A DNA stretch of 64,000 bases from Maritimibacter alkaliphilus HTCC2654 (GTDB taxonomy: Bacteria; Pseudomonadota; Alphaproteobacteria; Rhodobacterales; Rhodobacteraceae), in assembly GCF_000152805.1 (NCBI RefSeq), contig NZ_CH902578.1, positions 1,790,231 to 1,854,230 on the forward strand, in the 5' to 3' direction. This document shows positions 7,725 to 16,285 of this stretch, piece after piece (position 1 is the first letter of the stretch; every line of letters begins with the position of its first letter). Made by a program: the position numbers and the translations under genes. The notes below the pieces were generated by a model. It saw nothing but the letters and a program-made list of their open reading frames with translations. It was not told the origin of the DNA and did not search any database.

Positions 7725-8120
7725 TCAGGCCTTCGGCGGTCGCCGCAATCCGGTCGGTTGCGATAGCTCGTTCAGCCCGGCGAAAGACCAACTGCGCGGA
7801 ATGACCGAGGTTGTCCGGATCTGTGCGGCGTGCATGTTCAAGACCGAAACCTCCGCGATACACGCGTCTTCGCAGCAAAAGGGCGTGGTCGCCTCTGTCA
7901 GTTCGGAATGTCCGGTGGGCTCGGCATGCCCGGCGTGGTCCATAGTTCCAACGCCATGAGCCGCGTGAACGTCTTCACCGCCGTTCGTGGTTTCGGTCGC
8001 AGTGAATGCCATCCTCTGTTCACAAAGCATATCACCTGACATAGCCGACGATGTGACCGGTGCGATCACGACAAAAGGCAGGGTCAGGGCCAACATCAAT
8101 GCGATAAAGGAGCGTCTCAT
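7725..8120 (-). CDS. Small Cys/His-rich exported peptide, candidate copper-responsive upstream ORF (copy 2)
   Basis: 131 residues from the ATG at 8120, which begins a good signal sequence (MRRSFIALMLALTLPFVV). The middle is His-rich (HAAHG, HAGHAEPTGH), followed by FCCEDAC. Exactly 44 residues follow the last Cys, and the protein ends GLRRPPKA. Spacing and tail match the genes at 698 and 11812. It is the first gene of the leftward lipoprotein-TolC-oxidase-CusF unit. Either it binds copper in the periplasm or it is a sensory upstream ORF of the CruR kind; the shared tail favours the second. A longer frame starting at 8225 exists but lacks a signal at its N-terminus. Confidence 0.6.
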   Translation of the reverse strand: MRRSFIALMLALTLPFVVIAPVTSSAMSGDMLCEQRMAFTATETTNGGEDVHAAHGVGTMDHAGHAEPTGHSELTEATTPFCCEDACIAEVSVLNMHAAQIRTTSVIPRSWSFAGLNELSQPTGLRRPPKA

Positions 8121-8128
8121 TGTGCGCG

Positions 8129-8158
8129 CATAATCCACTGGCGCTTGAGAACTGACAA
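8129..8158 (-). promoter_or_regulatory. Promoter for the lipoprotein-TolC-oxidase-CusF unit
   Basis: Read on the minus strand: TTGTCA (8153-8158), 18 bases, ATTATG (8129-8134). The predicted transcription start falls within a few bases of the ATG at 8120, so the message is nearly leaderless, as also predicted for copy 1 of the small-ORF family. Confidence 0.4.
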
Positions 8159-8265
8159 GCCACGATCTCGTAACCGTTCTCCTTTTCTGCGTCCCTCTCT
8201 GCTGAATCCCAAACGCCGGCCCCAAGGCAGAAACGGCGCCCGGCGGGGCGGTCTGAATTTCGCCC

Positions 8266-8296
8266 TTGACCCTCCAGTAACTGGAAGCCCCATCTT
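8266..8296 (+). promoter_or_regulatory. CueR/MerR-type copper promoter of copA
   Basis: TTGACC (8266-8271) and CATCTT (8291-8296) are 19 bases apart, the over-long spacer that MerR-family activators correct. The spacer holds the dyad CCAGTAACTGG within CTCCAGTAACTGGAAG, close to the CueR/HmrR consensus. A copper-responsive MerR regulator should therefore control copA, but none is encoded in the window. Confidence 0.75.
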
Positions 8297-8325
8297 AGAT
8301 GTGTAATCGAACGCCGGAGCCCGAC

Positions 8326-10791
8326 ATGCCGCAAGACCACGACACGCACCACCATGACACCGATGCCCCGAGCACCACGCGCGACCCGGTCTGCGGCATG
8401 CTTGTCGACCCGGCTGCGGGCAAACCGACCGTCAACCACGAAGGCCACACCTATCACTTCTGCTCGGACAACTGCCGGGACAAATTCCGCGCCGAACCTG
8501 ACGCCTATATCACCGCGAAAGACCCGGTCTGCGGCATGGATGTCGCGCGCGCCAGTGCCGAGCACATGGTGAAGCACGAGGGGCAGAAGCACTACTTCTG
8601 CTCCGAGCGATGCCAGTCGAAGTTCGGGGCCGACCCGAACACTTACCTCGGCGACCGACCGCAGCAGGCTGAGATGCCCAAGGGCACCCAATACACCTGT
8701 CCCATGCACCCGGAAATCATCCGCGACGCCCCCGGCGACTGCCCGAAATGCGGTATGGCGCTGGAACCCGTGACGCCCTCGGCGGACACCGGGCCGAACC
8801 CCGAACTCGTCGACTTCAGACGGCGCCTGTGGATCACGGGTCCGCTGGCGCTAGCCGTGTTCGTGCTCGAGATGGGCAGCCACCTGGGTTTGCCGTTTGC
8901 GGGCTGGATCGGCCATACGGCGTTCGGCTGGCTGCAATTCGCGTTCGCCACGCCGGTGGTGCTGATCTGCTACCCGTTCTTCAAACGCGGCTGGTCGTCG
9001 ATCGTGAACGCCAGCCCGAACATGTGGACCCTGATCGCGCTCGGCACCGGGGCGGCGTATCTCTTTTCCATCGTCGCCCTGATCGCCCCCGGTCTGTTTC
9101 CCGACGCTGTGCGCGGCGACATGGGCATGGCCCCGGTCTACTTCGAAGCGGCGGCGGTCATCCTCGTCCTCGTTCTGATCGGGCAGGTGCTCGAACTTGC
9201 GGCTCGGGATCGGACCGGCGATGCGATCCGCGCGCTGATGGACCTCGCGCCAAAGACCGCGCGGCGTGTGACCGATGACGGCGAAGAGGATGTGGAACTG
9301 GACGCGGTCCAGACCGGCGACATTCTCCGCGTGCGCCCCGGTGAAAGCGTGCCCGTCGACGGCATCGTGACCGAGGGCCGCACCTCCGTCGACGAAAGCA
9401 TGATCACGGGGGAACCCGTCCCGGTCGAAAAAACCGAAGGCGACGACCTGACCGGCGGCACGTTGAACAAATCTGGCTCGGTTCTGATGCGCGCCGAAAG
9501 CGTGGGGGCGGATACGACACTCAGCCGGATCGTGGATATGGTGGCCAATGCCCAACGCTCCCGCGCGCCAATTCAGGGGCTCGCCGACCGGGTGTCGCTG
9601 TTCTTCGTGCCCACCGTGGTTGCCGTCGCGATCGCGGCGTTCATCGCCTGGATGGTTTTGGGCCCAGAGCCGCGACTGTCCTACGCCTTCGTCGCGGCCG
9701 TCTCGGTCCTCATCATCGCCTGTCCCTGTGCGCTTGGCCTCGCCACGCCTATGTCGATCATGGTGGCCACCGGTCGCGGTGCGCAGGCGGGTGTCCTGAT
9801 CCGAGATGCCGAGGCGCTGGAGCGGTTCTCAAGAGTAGATGCGCTGATCGTCGACAAGACCGGCACGCTGACCGAGGGCAAGCCGGCCCTGACCGATGTC
9901 GAGCCTGTGGGCGAGGTGACGCGAGACCGCCTCCTGTCCTTCGCCGCGGCGTTGGAACGCGGTTCCGAGCACCCGTTGGCCGAGGCTATCGTCACGGGCG
10001 CGAAGGTGGCCGGCGTGCCCATGCTCGACGCCAAGGACTTTGAGGCTGTCACCGGGAAGGGCGTGAAAGGCCGTGTCGACGGATCAGAGGTGCATCTGGG
10101 CAACGCAGCCCTGCTCGTGGACGCCGGCATAGACACGGGTTCGCTCGATGACCGTGTGAGAGCCCTGCAATCCGACGGCAAGACCGCGATGTTCGTCGCT
10201 ATCGACGGCGCGCCTGCTGGCGTCATCGCGGTGGCGGACCGGATCAAGGACAGCACACCCGACGCGATCCGCGCGCTGCACGACGCTGGCCTGCGGATCA
10301 TCATGGCGACGGGCGATGCCGAGGCCACGGCACAGGCGGTCGCGCGCGACCTCAACATCGACGAGGTCCACGCAGGCGTCAGCCCCGAAGACAAGCAGGC
10401 TCTGGTCGAGAAGCTGCGCGGCGAGGGCCTCTCGGTCGCGATGGCGGGCGACGGCGTCAACGATGCCCCGGCCCTTGCCGCGGCCGACGTGGGTATCGCT
10501 ATGGGAACGGGCGCGGACGTCGCCGTTGAGAGCGCCGGTATCACGCTCGTCAAAGGCGATCTGGGCGGCATCGTGCGCGCGCGCCGACTGGCCGAGGCGA
10601 CGATGCGCAACATCAAGCAGAACCTGTTCTTTGCCTTCGTCTACAACTCCGGCGGCGTGCCGCTCGCGGCGGGTGTGCTGTTCCCGATCTTCGGCGTGCT
10701 CCTGTCGCCCGTCGTGGCGGCGGCGGCGATGAGCCTGTCCTCCGTGTCGGTGATCGGCAATGCGCTCCGCCTTCGGCTGGCCAAGCTCTAA
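8326..10791 (+). CDS. copA: Copper-translocating P1B-type ATPase
   Basis: 821 residues from the ATG at 8326, chosen because GGAG lies 8 bases upstream; an ATG at 8299 overlaps the promoter region. Order: His-rich start, two YHS/TRASH-like modules each beginning DPVCGM, a heavy-metal-binding module (YTCPMHPEI ... CPKCGMAL), then the membrane core with the ion-binding CPC motif (IIACPCALG), phosphorylation site DKTGTLTEG, the HP motif ([10 protein letters not shown]) and the [10 protein letters not shown] hinge. MSLSSVSV in the last helices is the copper-ATPase signature. It expels Cu(I) from the cytoplasm to the periplasm, where the oxidases act. Confidence 0.95.
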   Translation: MPQDHDTHHHDTDAPSTTRDPVCGMLVDPAAGKPTVNHEGHTYHFCSDNCRDKFRAEPDAYITAKDPVCGMDVARASAEHMVKHEGQKHYFCSERCQSKFGADPNTYLGDRPQQAEMPKGTQYTCPMHPEIIRDAPGDCPKCGMALEPVTPSADTGPNPELVDFRRRLWITGPLALAVFVLEMGSHLGLPFAGWIGHTAFGWLQFAFATPVVLICYPFFKRGWSSIVNASPNMWTLIALGTGAAYLFSIVALIAPGLFPDAVRGDMGMAPVYFEAAAVILVLVLIGQVLELAARDRTGDAIRALMDLAPKTARRVTDDGEEDVELDAVQTGDILRVRPGESVPVDGIVTEGRTSVDESMITGEPVPVEKTEGDDLTGGTLNKSGSVLMRAESVGADTTLSRIVDMVANAQRSRAPIQGLADRVSLFFVPTVVAVAIAAFIAWMVLGPEPRLSYAFVAAVSVLIIACPCALGLATPMSIMVATGRGAQAGVLIRDAEALERFSRVDALIVDKTGTLTEGKPALTDVEPVGEVTRDRLLSFAAALERGSEHPLAEAIVTGAKVAGVPMLDAKDFEAVTGKGVKGRVDGSEVHLGNAALLVDAGIDTGSLDDRVRALQSDGKTAMFVAIDGAPAGVIAVADRIKDSTPDAIRALHDAGLRIIMATGDAEATAQAVARDLNIDEVHAGVSPEDKQALVEKLRGEGLSVAMAGDGVNDAPALAAADVGIAMGTGADVAVESAGITLVKGDLGGIVRARRLAEATMRNIKQNLFFAFVYNSGGVPLAAGVLFPIFGVLLSPVVAAAAMSLSSVSVIGNALRLRLAKL

Positions 10792-11233
10792 CGCCACCGC
10801 AGGATCTCCCAGCAAGTCGCCTAACGGGTGGCTACGACCTCGGTCGCAAAAAGACTCTTCGTCGTAGTCCGATCCGCCAATGGCAGTGCAGACCCTTGGC
10901 GCACCGCTCGCTCCCAGACAGCGATAAGCGCCGTCGTTAGAAATATTTTGCGAGAACTGACAAGGAAGGGGGGAGGTTGCAAACGAGCGGGTCTGGTTGC
11001 ACAGACTACGCGTAGCGGGAATCGGTCAACAAGCTGCGCAGCGTGCAAAGGCGCTGACGTGCGTGCGAAGTGGAGCGCGTCTGGCGCAGGCGGTCTAGGC
11101 TTGGCCACCTTTAGTGGGCATATACTCGACCCAAGCCTCCGACATTTTCAACAAAAGCCGATACCAATCTCATGCGGATAGCAGCCGCGCCGCTGGAACG
11201 ATCCACCGGCGCGGACAATGTGCTGAAAAGTGG
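10792..11233. other. Gap with no convincing gene
   Basis: About 440 bases between copA and the cupredoxin gene (which ends here). Overlapping frames on both strands are open but biased in composition, lack ribosome binding sites and show no recognisable domain. cueR is often next to copA in related islands, but neither strand here encodes a MerR-type helix-turn-helix. No clear terminator was seen. Confidence 0.4.
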
Positions 11234-11758
11234 TCAATTCATGGTAGCTTCTCGCAATAAACTGAACGTGCCTTTCATGCCCGCCTCGCGGTGTCCCGGA
11301 ACGTTGCAAGCGAACCCGACCTCGCCTTCTTCGGGGAAGGTCCAGATCACTTCTGCCGTCTGATTGGGGGCGAGGAGCACGCTGTTCGGATCGTCATGCA
11401 TCATCCCTGCCTCTTCCATGCGCGCGTGCCGTATCTCTCTAGCGGTGATCATACCTTTGCGCATCATGGCATTCATTTCGGCGCGGTGGCCGTCCCAGGT
11501 CGAATCCGTCCCGATGTTGAATTCATGAATGAATTGCCCAGTGTTGGTGACAACGAAGCGCACGGTTTCGCCTGGCTCGACTACGATTGTCTTAGGGTCA
11601 AATTTCATTTCTTTCATTGCCACCTCGATGGTGCGGTTCACGTTGCCGGGGCGGCCGGCCTCGCCGAAGCCGACGTCGGTGCCGTGTCCAGGGCTCGCCA
11701 GCACAAAGCCGGGCAAAATTGCGATGGCGCAGACGGCGCCGAAAGTTTTGACGTGCAT
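11234..11758 (-). CDS. Periplasmic cupredoxin (plastocyanin-like copper protein)
   Basis: 174 residues from the ATG at 11758, preceded by AAGGAG; longer starts run into the small upstream gene. A signal peptide (cut near VLAS) is followed by one cupredoxin domain. Copper ligands are visible: HEFNIG supplies the first His, and the loop ACNVPGHREAGM supplies Cys, His and Met in the C-x4-H-x4-M spacing of type 1 sites. A Met/His-rich insert (MMRKGM, MMHDD) resembles copper-resistance cupredoxins. It follows the third member of the Cys/His small-ORF family after a hairpin. Role: periplasmic copper binding or electron transfer. Confidence 0.85.
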   Translation of the reverse strand: MHVKTFGAVCAIAILPGFVLASPGHGTDVGFGEAGRPGNVNRTIEVAMKEMKFDPKTIVVEPGETVRFVVTNTGQFIHEFNIGTDSTWDGHRAEMNAMMRKGMITAREIRHARMEEAGMMHDDPNSVLLAPNQTAEVIWTFPEEGEVGFACNVPGHREAGMKGTFSLLREATMN

Positions 11759-11788
11759 TTGATATCTCCTTTTGTGCACTGATATTGA

Positions 11789-11807
11789 GACGGGCTTGTC
11801 ACCCGTT
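11789..11807 (-). other. Hairpin between small Cys/His peptide 3 and the cupredoxin gene
   Basis: ACGGG and CCCGT pair across a 7-base loop, with one more G-T pair possible. It starts 5 bases past the stop of the small ORF and lies about 30 bases upstream of the cupredoxin ATG. Weaker than the hairpins at 1086 and 7695 but in the same place relative to the genes. Confidence 0.4.
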
Positions 11808-11811
11808 CGCG

Positions 11812-12216
11812 TCAAATCCCTGCACGAGGAACAGGTGGGTCGGAGATAAAATCGGCGGCCGTGAGCCGCGAATTGCGGAAGGTCCTGCGCGAATGCGTGT
11901 GGGGTCGGACCTCAGCGGGACCCGACGTTTCAAAGAACCAGACTTGCACGTGACAGTCGATGCTCGGATGACAATGGACTTCGTCAGACGCTTTCTGAAC
12001 GGTGCGATGATGGCCCACTTGTTGCGTCTCGGCTGCGCGGTGGTCAGAAAGGAGGTTGGCAGCCGAGACCGGCACGACAGGTGACAGCGACGTCAGTAGG
12101 CAGAGAAATGCGACAAGGTAATGTCGGAAGAGGCTCACGAAATTGCTAACTTTTTGATCGGTGCCCTGCACTCTTAGCTCTGTTCCAGCGTCGGCCGGTG
12201 TGTGGTTGCTTACCAT
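11812..12216 (-). CDS. Small Cys/His exported peptide, candidate copper-responsive upstream ORF (copy 3)
   Basis: 134 residues if started at the ATG at 12216; another ATG is at 12222. A hydrophobic segment (YLVAFLCLLTSLSPVVPVSA) acts as signal or anchor. It is followed by a His-rich part with CHPSIDC (C-x5-C, as in copy 1). Counting from the last Cys, the 44th residue is the Ala of VPRA, the same distance as in the other two copies; two more residues follow. It lies directly upstream of the cupredoxin gene. Function as a copper-sensing upstream ORF is inferred; copper binding as an exported peptide is the alternative. Confidence 0.55.
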   Translation of the reverse strand: MVSNHTPADAGTELRVQGTDQKVSNFVSLFRHYLVAFLCLLTSLSPVVPVSAANLLSDHRAAETQQVGHHRTVQKASDEVHCHPSIDCHVQVWFFETSGPAEVRPHTHSRRTFRNSRLTAADFISDPPVPRAGI

Positions 12217-12660
12217 ATTCATGCATCTTGTTCGATTTGCACTGTCAATGATGCCCGTCATCGGCACTGCTACTACCTGCCCTAGATACCATTCTGCCGT
12301 TTCAGGTCGCACGGGAACGACGGGCAGCAGATTTATCTTCCTTGAGGTTGAACGGCTAAACCATCCTGCAGGAGCGGTCAAAGGTCGAAAACGGATGCGC
12401 GCGAGAATCCGCTCCTGCAACGGGGCAGCCCCGATGGCCCGAGGGGATGGCGCAAAAAAATTTTTCTTATGATGCTGTAACTTTGGCAACGGTTTGTTCG
12501 CCACTTGGCTCGGAGCTTGCACAAGAGCTGTGGCATCACACCGGGCCAAAATTGTTTCGGGTCAATGGCATGGCGGGCGGCGCAACCACTATGACTTGGA
12601 CAGTGGGCGAAGATCAGACCCAGATTCGGCATAATGGTTGGCTCCGTCGTCGAACCCGGC
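12217..12660. other. Divergent promoter region and degenerate start of the EF-hand gene
   Basis: On the minus strand TTGACA (12243-12248) lies 17 bases from a poor -10 (TGCATG, 12220-12225), which would start the small Cys/His gene near its ATG. The rest is lower in GC and contains no recognisable gene. The 5' part of the EF-hand reading frame (12447 to about 12680) shows no protein-like pattern. Confidence 0.35.
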
Positions 12661-13010
12661 GTGATGACTGCACGCAGGGGTTGACGGGGAACGAAGCTTT
12701 CGCCTCCAACGGTGATGGCCGCGTGACCTTCGAGGAGATGGAGCAAGGCATGGGAGACCTTCAGGTCAAGTTCGATGCCCACGGAAACGGCACCCTTTGG
12801 CTCGACGGGTTCGAGGCGCTTTACGCCAGCGTAATGCGCGAGCACATGGTCGCCATGTTCCAGGATCTCGACTCAGACGGCGATGGCGAGGTCACCGTGG
12901 ATGAAATGCAGGAGCCTGCCAGGATGTTTGAGCGCATGCGCCGCTACTGGTCCGAAGATGGTAGTCCGGGTTCCATGATCGATGACGGCCCGATCATGAA
13001 CGACGACTGA
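12447..13010 (+). CDS. EF-hand calcium-binding protein, probably degraded at its 5' end
   Basis: The open frame gives 187 residues, but only about the last 105 look like protein. They hold EF-hand-type loops: SNGDGRVTFEEM, DAHGNGTLWLDGF and DSDGDGEVTVDEM (the best match, with Asp at 1, 3, 5 and Glu at 12). Exported EF-hand proteins of this kind usually have a signal peptide and more loops; neither is visible upstream, and the first 75 residues are of odd composition. I read it as a truncated or frameshifted relic whose start cannot be fixed. Such genes recur in copper islands, role unknown. Confidence 0.5.
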   Translation: MAQKNFSYDAVTLATVCSPLGSELAQELWHHTGPKLFRVNGMAGGATTMTWTVGEDQTQIRHNGWLRRRTRRDDCTQGLTGNEAFASNGDGRVTFEEMEQGMGDLQVKFDAHGNGTLWLDGFEALYASVMREHMVAMFQDLDSDGDGEVTVDEMQEPARMFERMRRYWSEDGSPGSMIDDGPIMNDD

Positions 13011-13031
13011 GACACGGCGCCATCGCCCGCC

Positions 13032-14345
13032 TCAGTGCGGGTGGCGGTGCTCGTCGTGCGTGTCGGCGACGCGCTTCAGGAACACATGTTCGAAGCCGAA
13101 CACTGCGGCCATACCCACGATTCCGACCAGCACGATCGTCGGATCGCTTTGCAGCTTCATCGCGCCGAAGGTGACGAGAACGGCGGCATCGAGTGCGATG
13201 GCAGTGAGAAGAACCCCTCCCCGAACGCCGACGTCCTGACGCAGATTGCGCCACACACCCCAGTGGATCAGTATGTCCATGACCAGATAGAAGAACGCGC
13301 CGAGCGATGCGATCCGCGACAGGTCAAAGAACAGCGTCAAAAGCCCGGCAATGACAACGGTATAAACCAGCGTGTGATCCTTTATCGTCCCGGGCATGCC
13401 GAAATGGCTGTGTGGGATCATCTTCATGTCCGTCAGCATCGCCAGCATGCGCGACACCGCGAAGATGGACGCGATCAGGCCGGACGCGGTCGCCACCAGC
13501 GCCAGTGCAACGGTGAGGTAGAAGCCGGTCTGACCGAGCGCCGGCCGCGCCGCTTCCGCGAGCGCCGAGTCCTTCGCGGCCACGATCTGGTCGAGCGGCA
13601 GGCTGGAGCCCACTCCGAAGGCGACGAGCAGGTAAACCGCAGCGCAGATGAGGATGGAAATCGTGATCGCACGGCCCACGTTGCGATGTGGACGCGTGAT
13701 TTCCGCGCCGCTGTTCGTAATGGTCGTGAATCCCTTGAATGCGAGAATCGAGAGTGCGAGCGATCCCACAAATCCGGTCGCCCCGGTCTCGAGGTCGCTC
13801 GCCGTCGCCTCGAAGGAAAACCCGCTCGCCCAGAGCGCCGCACCTCCGAAAACTGCGATGCCGAAGACCTTCAGGACGGCCATGAGAATCGAGACCAGCC
13901 CCACGGATCTGTTCCCCGCGACGTTCACGAGGTAGGCGAACACGATCAGCGCGACGCCAAGGATCGGCACCAGGGGTGTCGAAGGCTCCATACCAAGGCC
14001 GCGTAACAGGTAGGTTCCGAAGGTTCGGGCGACGAGACTTTCATTTATCACCATCGACAGCGCCATCAGGAGCGCTGCTCCTGCCGCCACGGTCTTCGGG
14101 CCATATGCTTTGTGCAGGATCATCCCGATGCCGCCCGCCGAGGGATAGGCGTTCGACATCTTGATGTAGGTATAGGCACTGAACCCGGTCACGATCGCCC
14201 CAGCGATGAAGGATAGTGGAAACAGAGGACCGGCAAGTTCCGCGATCTGCCCCGTCAGCGCGAAAATACCTGCGCCGATCATGACCCCCGTGCCCATCGC
14301 GATCGCGCCTGCAAGAGTGATCGATCCCTGTTCGTAGTCAGTCAT
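13032..14345 (-). CDS. APC-superfamily amino acid/polyamine-type permease
   Basis: 437 residues with about 12 hydrophobic segments. The N-terminal signature (GTGVMIGAGIFALTGQIAELAGPLFPLSF) is the conserved first helix of the APC family, and the helix containing AFKGFTTITNSGAEITRP fits too. The C-terminus is His-rich (DTHDEHRHPH), unusual for an amino acid carrier and suggestive of metal contact. It overlaps the VTT-domain gene by 4 bases. The substrate is unknown; transport of an amino acid used as a metal ligand is a guess from context. Confidence 0.75.
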   Translation of the reverse strand: MTDYEQGSITLAGAIAMGTGVMIGAGIFALTGQIAELAGPLFPLSFIAGAIVTGFSAYTYIKMSNAYPSAGGIGMILHKAYGPKTVAAGAALLMALSMVINESLVARTFGTYLLRGLGMEPSTPLVPILGVALIVFAYLVNVAGNRSVGLVSILMAVLKVFGIAVFGGAALWASGFSFEATASDLETGATGFVGSLALSILAFKGFTTITNSGAEITRPHRNVGRAITISILICAAVYLLVAFGVGSSLPLDQIVAAKDSALAEAARPALGQTGFYLTVALALVATASGLIASIFAVSRMLAMLTDMKMIPHSHFGMPGTIKDHTLVYTVVIAGLLTLFFDLSRIASLGAFFYLVMDILIHWGVWRNLRQDVGVRGGVLLTAIALDAAVLVTFGAMKLQSDPTIVLVGIVGMAAVFGFEHVFLKRVADTHDEHRHPH

Positions 14346-15025
14346 AGGTCTTCTTCCGCTTTGCGGTCTCCGCGTAACGCAGCCCAGATGAGGGGCGCTC
14401 CAGTGGCGGCACCAAGCCCGAGCGCAAGTGCCCAGTCAACGGTGCCAAGCCCGCCCTGCGCGGCTTGGGTTCCCAGGTGGGCGAGCAGAAAACTCGCCGG
14501 CGCGATCCCGGCCAGCGTCGCGAGCGCAAAGCGCCAAGGCCGGATCGTGCTGAGGCCGGCGACGTAGCTGACAAGGTCGGAGGAGATGAAGGGCATCAAC
14601 CGGCTGGCGAAAACGACCAAGGTCAGGGCGTTTTGCGAACCGAGGAAGCCCCGCTCAATCCTCTTGCCAAGTCTGCGCTCTATTGCCTCGCGCCCCAGGG
14701 CTCGAGCTAGAACGAAGGCGCAGACCGCGCCCGTTTCCGCGCCGAGGATGACCCAAGGCGTGCCCCAGGTGTGCCCATAGGCCGCGCCAGCCGCCAAAGC
14801 GATCGGGGCGCTGGGAAGCGGGCTGGCGACCACGGCCAAGATCATCAGGCCCACTATGACTACCGGGCCAGCCGCGCCTGCGTTCTCGACAAGGCGTTCG
14901 AGCGTCTCACGGTTGAGGTCGTTCGCGACGTCGGGCGAGCCCCACAGGAGCCAAGCGGCGAACAATCCGATGCCGAAGACGATCGCTACCAGCGGCGTCA
15001 AATGGGGCCTGCTTACATGGGGCAT
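14342..15025 (-). CDS. VTT-domain (TVP38/TMEM64, DedA-like) membrane protein
   Basis: 227 residues from the ATG at 15025; upstream sequence in the same frame is Arg-rich and not membrane-like. The conserved VTT region is visible: PSAPIALAAGAAYGHTWG and then SRLMPFISSDLVSYVAGLSTIRPWRF, with the Arg, Pro and Gly pattern of the family. Members are lipid scramblases or undecaprenyl-phosphate translocases in better-studied cases. Coupled to the APC permease by an ATGA overlap. Confidence 0.8.
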   Translation of the reverse strand: MPHVSRPHLTPLVAIVFGIGLFAAWLLWGSPDVANDLNRETLERLVENAGAAGPVVIVGLMILAVVASPLPSAPIALAAGAAYGHTWGTPWVILGAETGAVCAFVLARALGREAIERRLGKRIERGFLGSQNALTLVVFASRLMPFISSDLVSYVAGLSTIRPWRFALATLAGIAPASFLLAHLGTQAAQGGLGTVDWALALGLGAATGAPLIWAALRGDRKAEEDL

Positions 15026-15125
15026 GAGTATTGCTAGCCCTAGTCTCTCGTTTATTGCAACGCAAACTCGCCATCCATCCACTTCTGCTGGAAGTGCGAG
15101 TGACCAAACTGGTCCTGTCAATACT

Positions 15126-15650
15126 CTAACGCCGCCGCGCGAGTTCTCGATAGAGTGCCTCTCGGGTGGTGCCGATCTCGGACGCCAAATCCTGATACTG
15201 CCCCTTGGGCGGGAGCTCGTTGCCGGTCGACAGCCACGCGTCCAGTCGCCCGGCAACCGTCCGGATCGTCCGAATCTCGGCGCGCATCCGCGCGGTCTGT
15301 GCGGCCGATGCAAGACGCGCGGCCCAATGTTCAGCTAGGTCGGGATCAGCGCGTAGCCGATCCCGTGCCACATTCGCACCGATCCGCAGGACTTCCGCCC
15401 CCTCCGGCCCCGCAACCGCATCACAGTGATAAGCCGCCGAATATAGCGACGCCTCGGCCAGCACGTCACCAGCCTTGGCGGTCTGCAGCGTCAGCGCCGT
15501 GCCCTCGAGCGTCACGCGGACGAGCCGGACCGCGGCCTGCGTCACGCGATAGAGCGCGACCACCTGGTCACCTTTCCGAAACAGCGGCTCACCCGGTCCC
15601 AGCACATCGCGAGTTGCGTCATCAAAGAGCCGTGAAAGAACGTCAAACAT
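15126..15650 (-). CDS. Crp/Fnr-family transcriptional regulator
   Basis: 174 residues if started at the ATG at 15650 (MFDVLSRLF); another in-frame ATG is at 15662. The N-terminal part has a cyclic-nucleotide-binding beta-roll (GEPLFRKGDQVVALYRVTQ ... GDVLAEASLY). The C-terminal part has a winged helix-turn-helix (YQDLASEIGTTREALYREL). The Cys set of FNR is absent, so it does not carry a 4Fe-4S sensor of that type. It is divergent from the gene at 15718, 67 bases away, and an FNR-like palindrome covers its start codons. Likely regulator of part of the copper module; signal unknown. Confidence 0.8.
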   Translation of the reverse strand: MFDVLSRLFDDATRDVLGPGEPLFRKGDQVVALYRVTQAAVRLVRVTLEGTALTLQTAKAGDVLAEASLYSAAYHCDAVAGPEGAEVLRIGANVARDRLRADPDLAEHWAARLASAAQTARMRAEIRTIRTVAGRLDAWLSTGNELPPKGQYQDLASEIGTTREALYRELARRR

Positions 15651-15662
15651 GATGTCTATCAT
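15649..15662. promoter_or_regulatory. FNR-like palindrome at the regulator start
   Basis: ATGAT-GTCT-ATCAT has the 5-4-5 layout and half-site type (TTGAT-N4-ATCAA) of Crp/Fnr binding sites. It spans both candidate start codons of the Crp/Fnr gene. Autoregulation is possible; CAT/ATG start codons themselves create part of the symmetry, so caution is due. Confidence 0.35.
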
Positions 15663-15717
15663 ATGAACGCTGAGCCTTCTGTCGCAATGGTCTTGCACCC
15701 AAAAGGAGAACCAACCC

Positions 15718-16263
15718 ATGAAATGCATCGTCCCCTTGGCCTTCGCCGCAACCTTGGTGAGCGTCTCGCCGGCTCAGTCCCAGACGCACCAATCAGACCA
15801 CATGCACGACATGTCGGTCGTATCCGCTAGCTCAAGCGAATCAGGTCAGAGCGCCTTCGCGGCGATACAGGAGATCGTCACGCTCCTCATGGCCGACCCG
15901 GACACCGACTGGTCCACTGTCGACGTCGAGGCCCTGCGCCAGCACCTGATCGACATGGACAACGTGGCGCTGCGCGCCCGTGTCGTTCGTGAGGTGACGG
16001 GCGACGGTGTGACCTTCACCGCCACAGCGGACGAGCCCGAGATCGCCGCCTCCATCGAGAGGATGGTCATCGCTCATGCGCGGACCATGTCGGGACAGGC
16101 CGGGATCTCGCTCACCGCGGCTTCGGTCCCCAATGGCGCGCGCCTGACGGCCGCCGGAAATCCCGAGCTACTGAACGCACTGGGCTTCATCGGGATCATG
16201 TCTCTGGGGGCGCACCATCAGGCCCATCACCTCGCCCTCGCCAGGGGTAGCTTGGCCCATTAG
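15718..16263 (+). CDS. Exported His-rich protein of unknown function
   Basis: 181 residues with a signal peptide (cut after AQSQ), a strong Shine-Dalgarno (AAGGAG), an early Met/His cluster (HQSDHMHDM) and a C-terminal His cluster (GAHHQAHHLALARG). The central part is helical with no domain I recognise. The His and Met clusters and the location between a Crp/Fnr regulator and a DUF305 gene suggest periplasmic metal binding. Function otherwise unknown. Confidence 0.7.
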   Translation: MKCIVPLAFAATLVSVSPAQSQTHQSDHMHDMSVVSASSSESGQSAFAAIQEIVTLLMADPDTDWSTVDVEALRQHLIDMDNVALRARVVREVTGDGVTFTATADEPEIAASIERMVIAHARTMSGQAGISLTAASVPNGARLTAAGNPELLNALGFIGIMSLGAHHQAHHLALARGSLAH

Positions 16264-16285
16264 TCCCGGACAGACATCCCGCCGC

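Noticed and set aside
10828-11181. 117-residue frame in the gap after copA
   Set aside because: Considered as a possible metal regulator because cueR often sits there, but it has no helix-turn-helix, no ribosome binding site and a random-looking composition.
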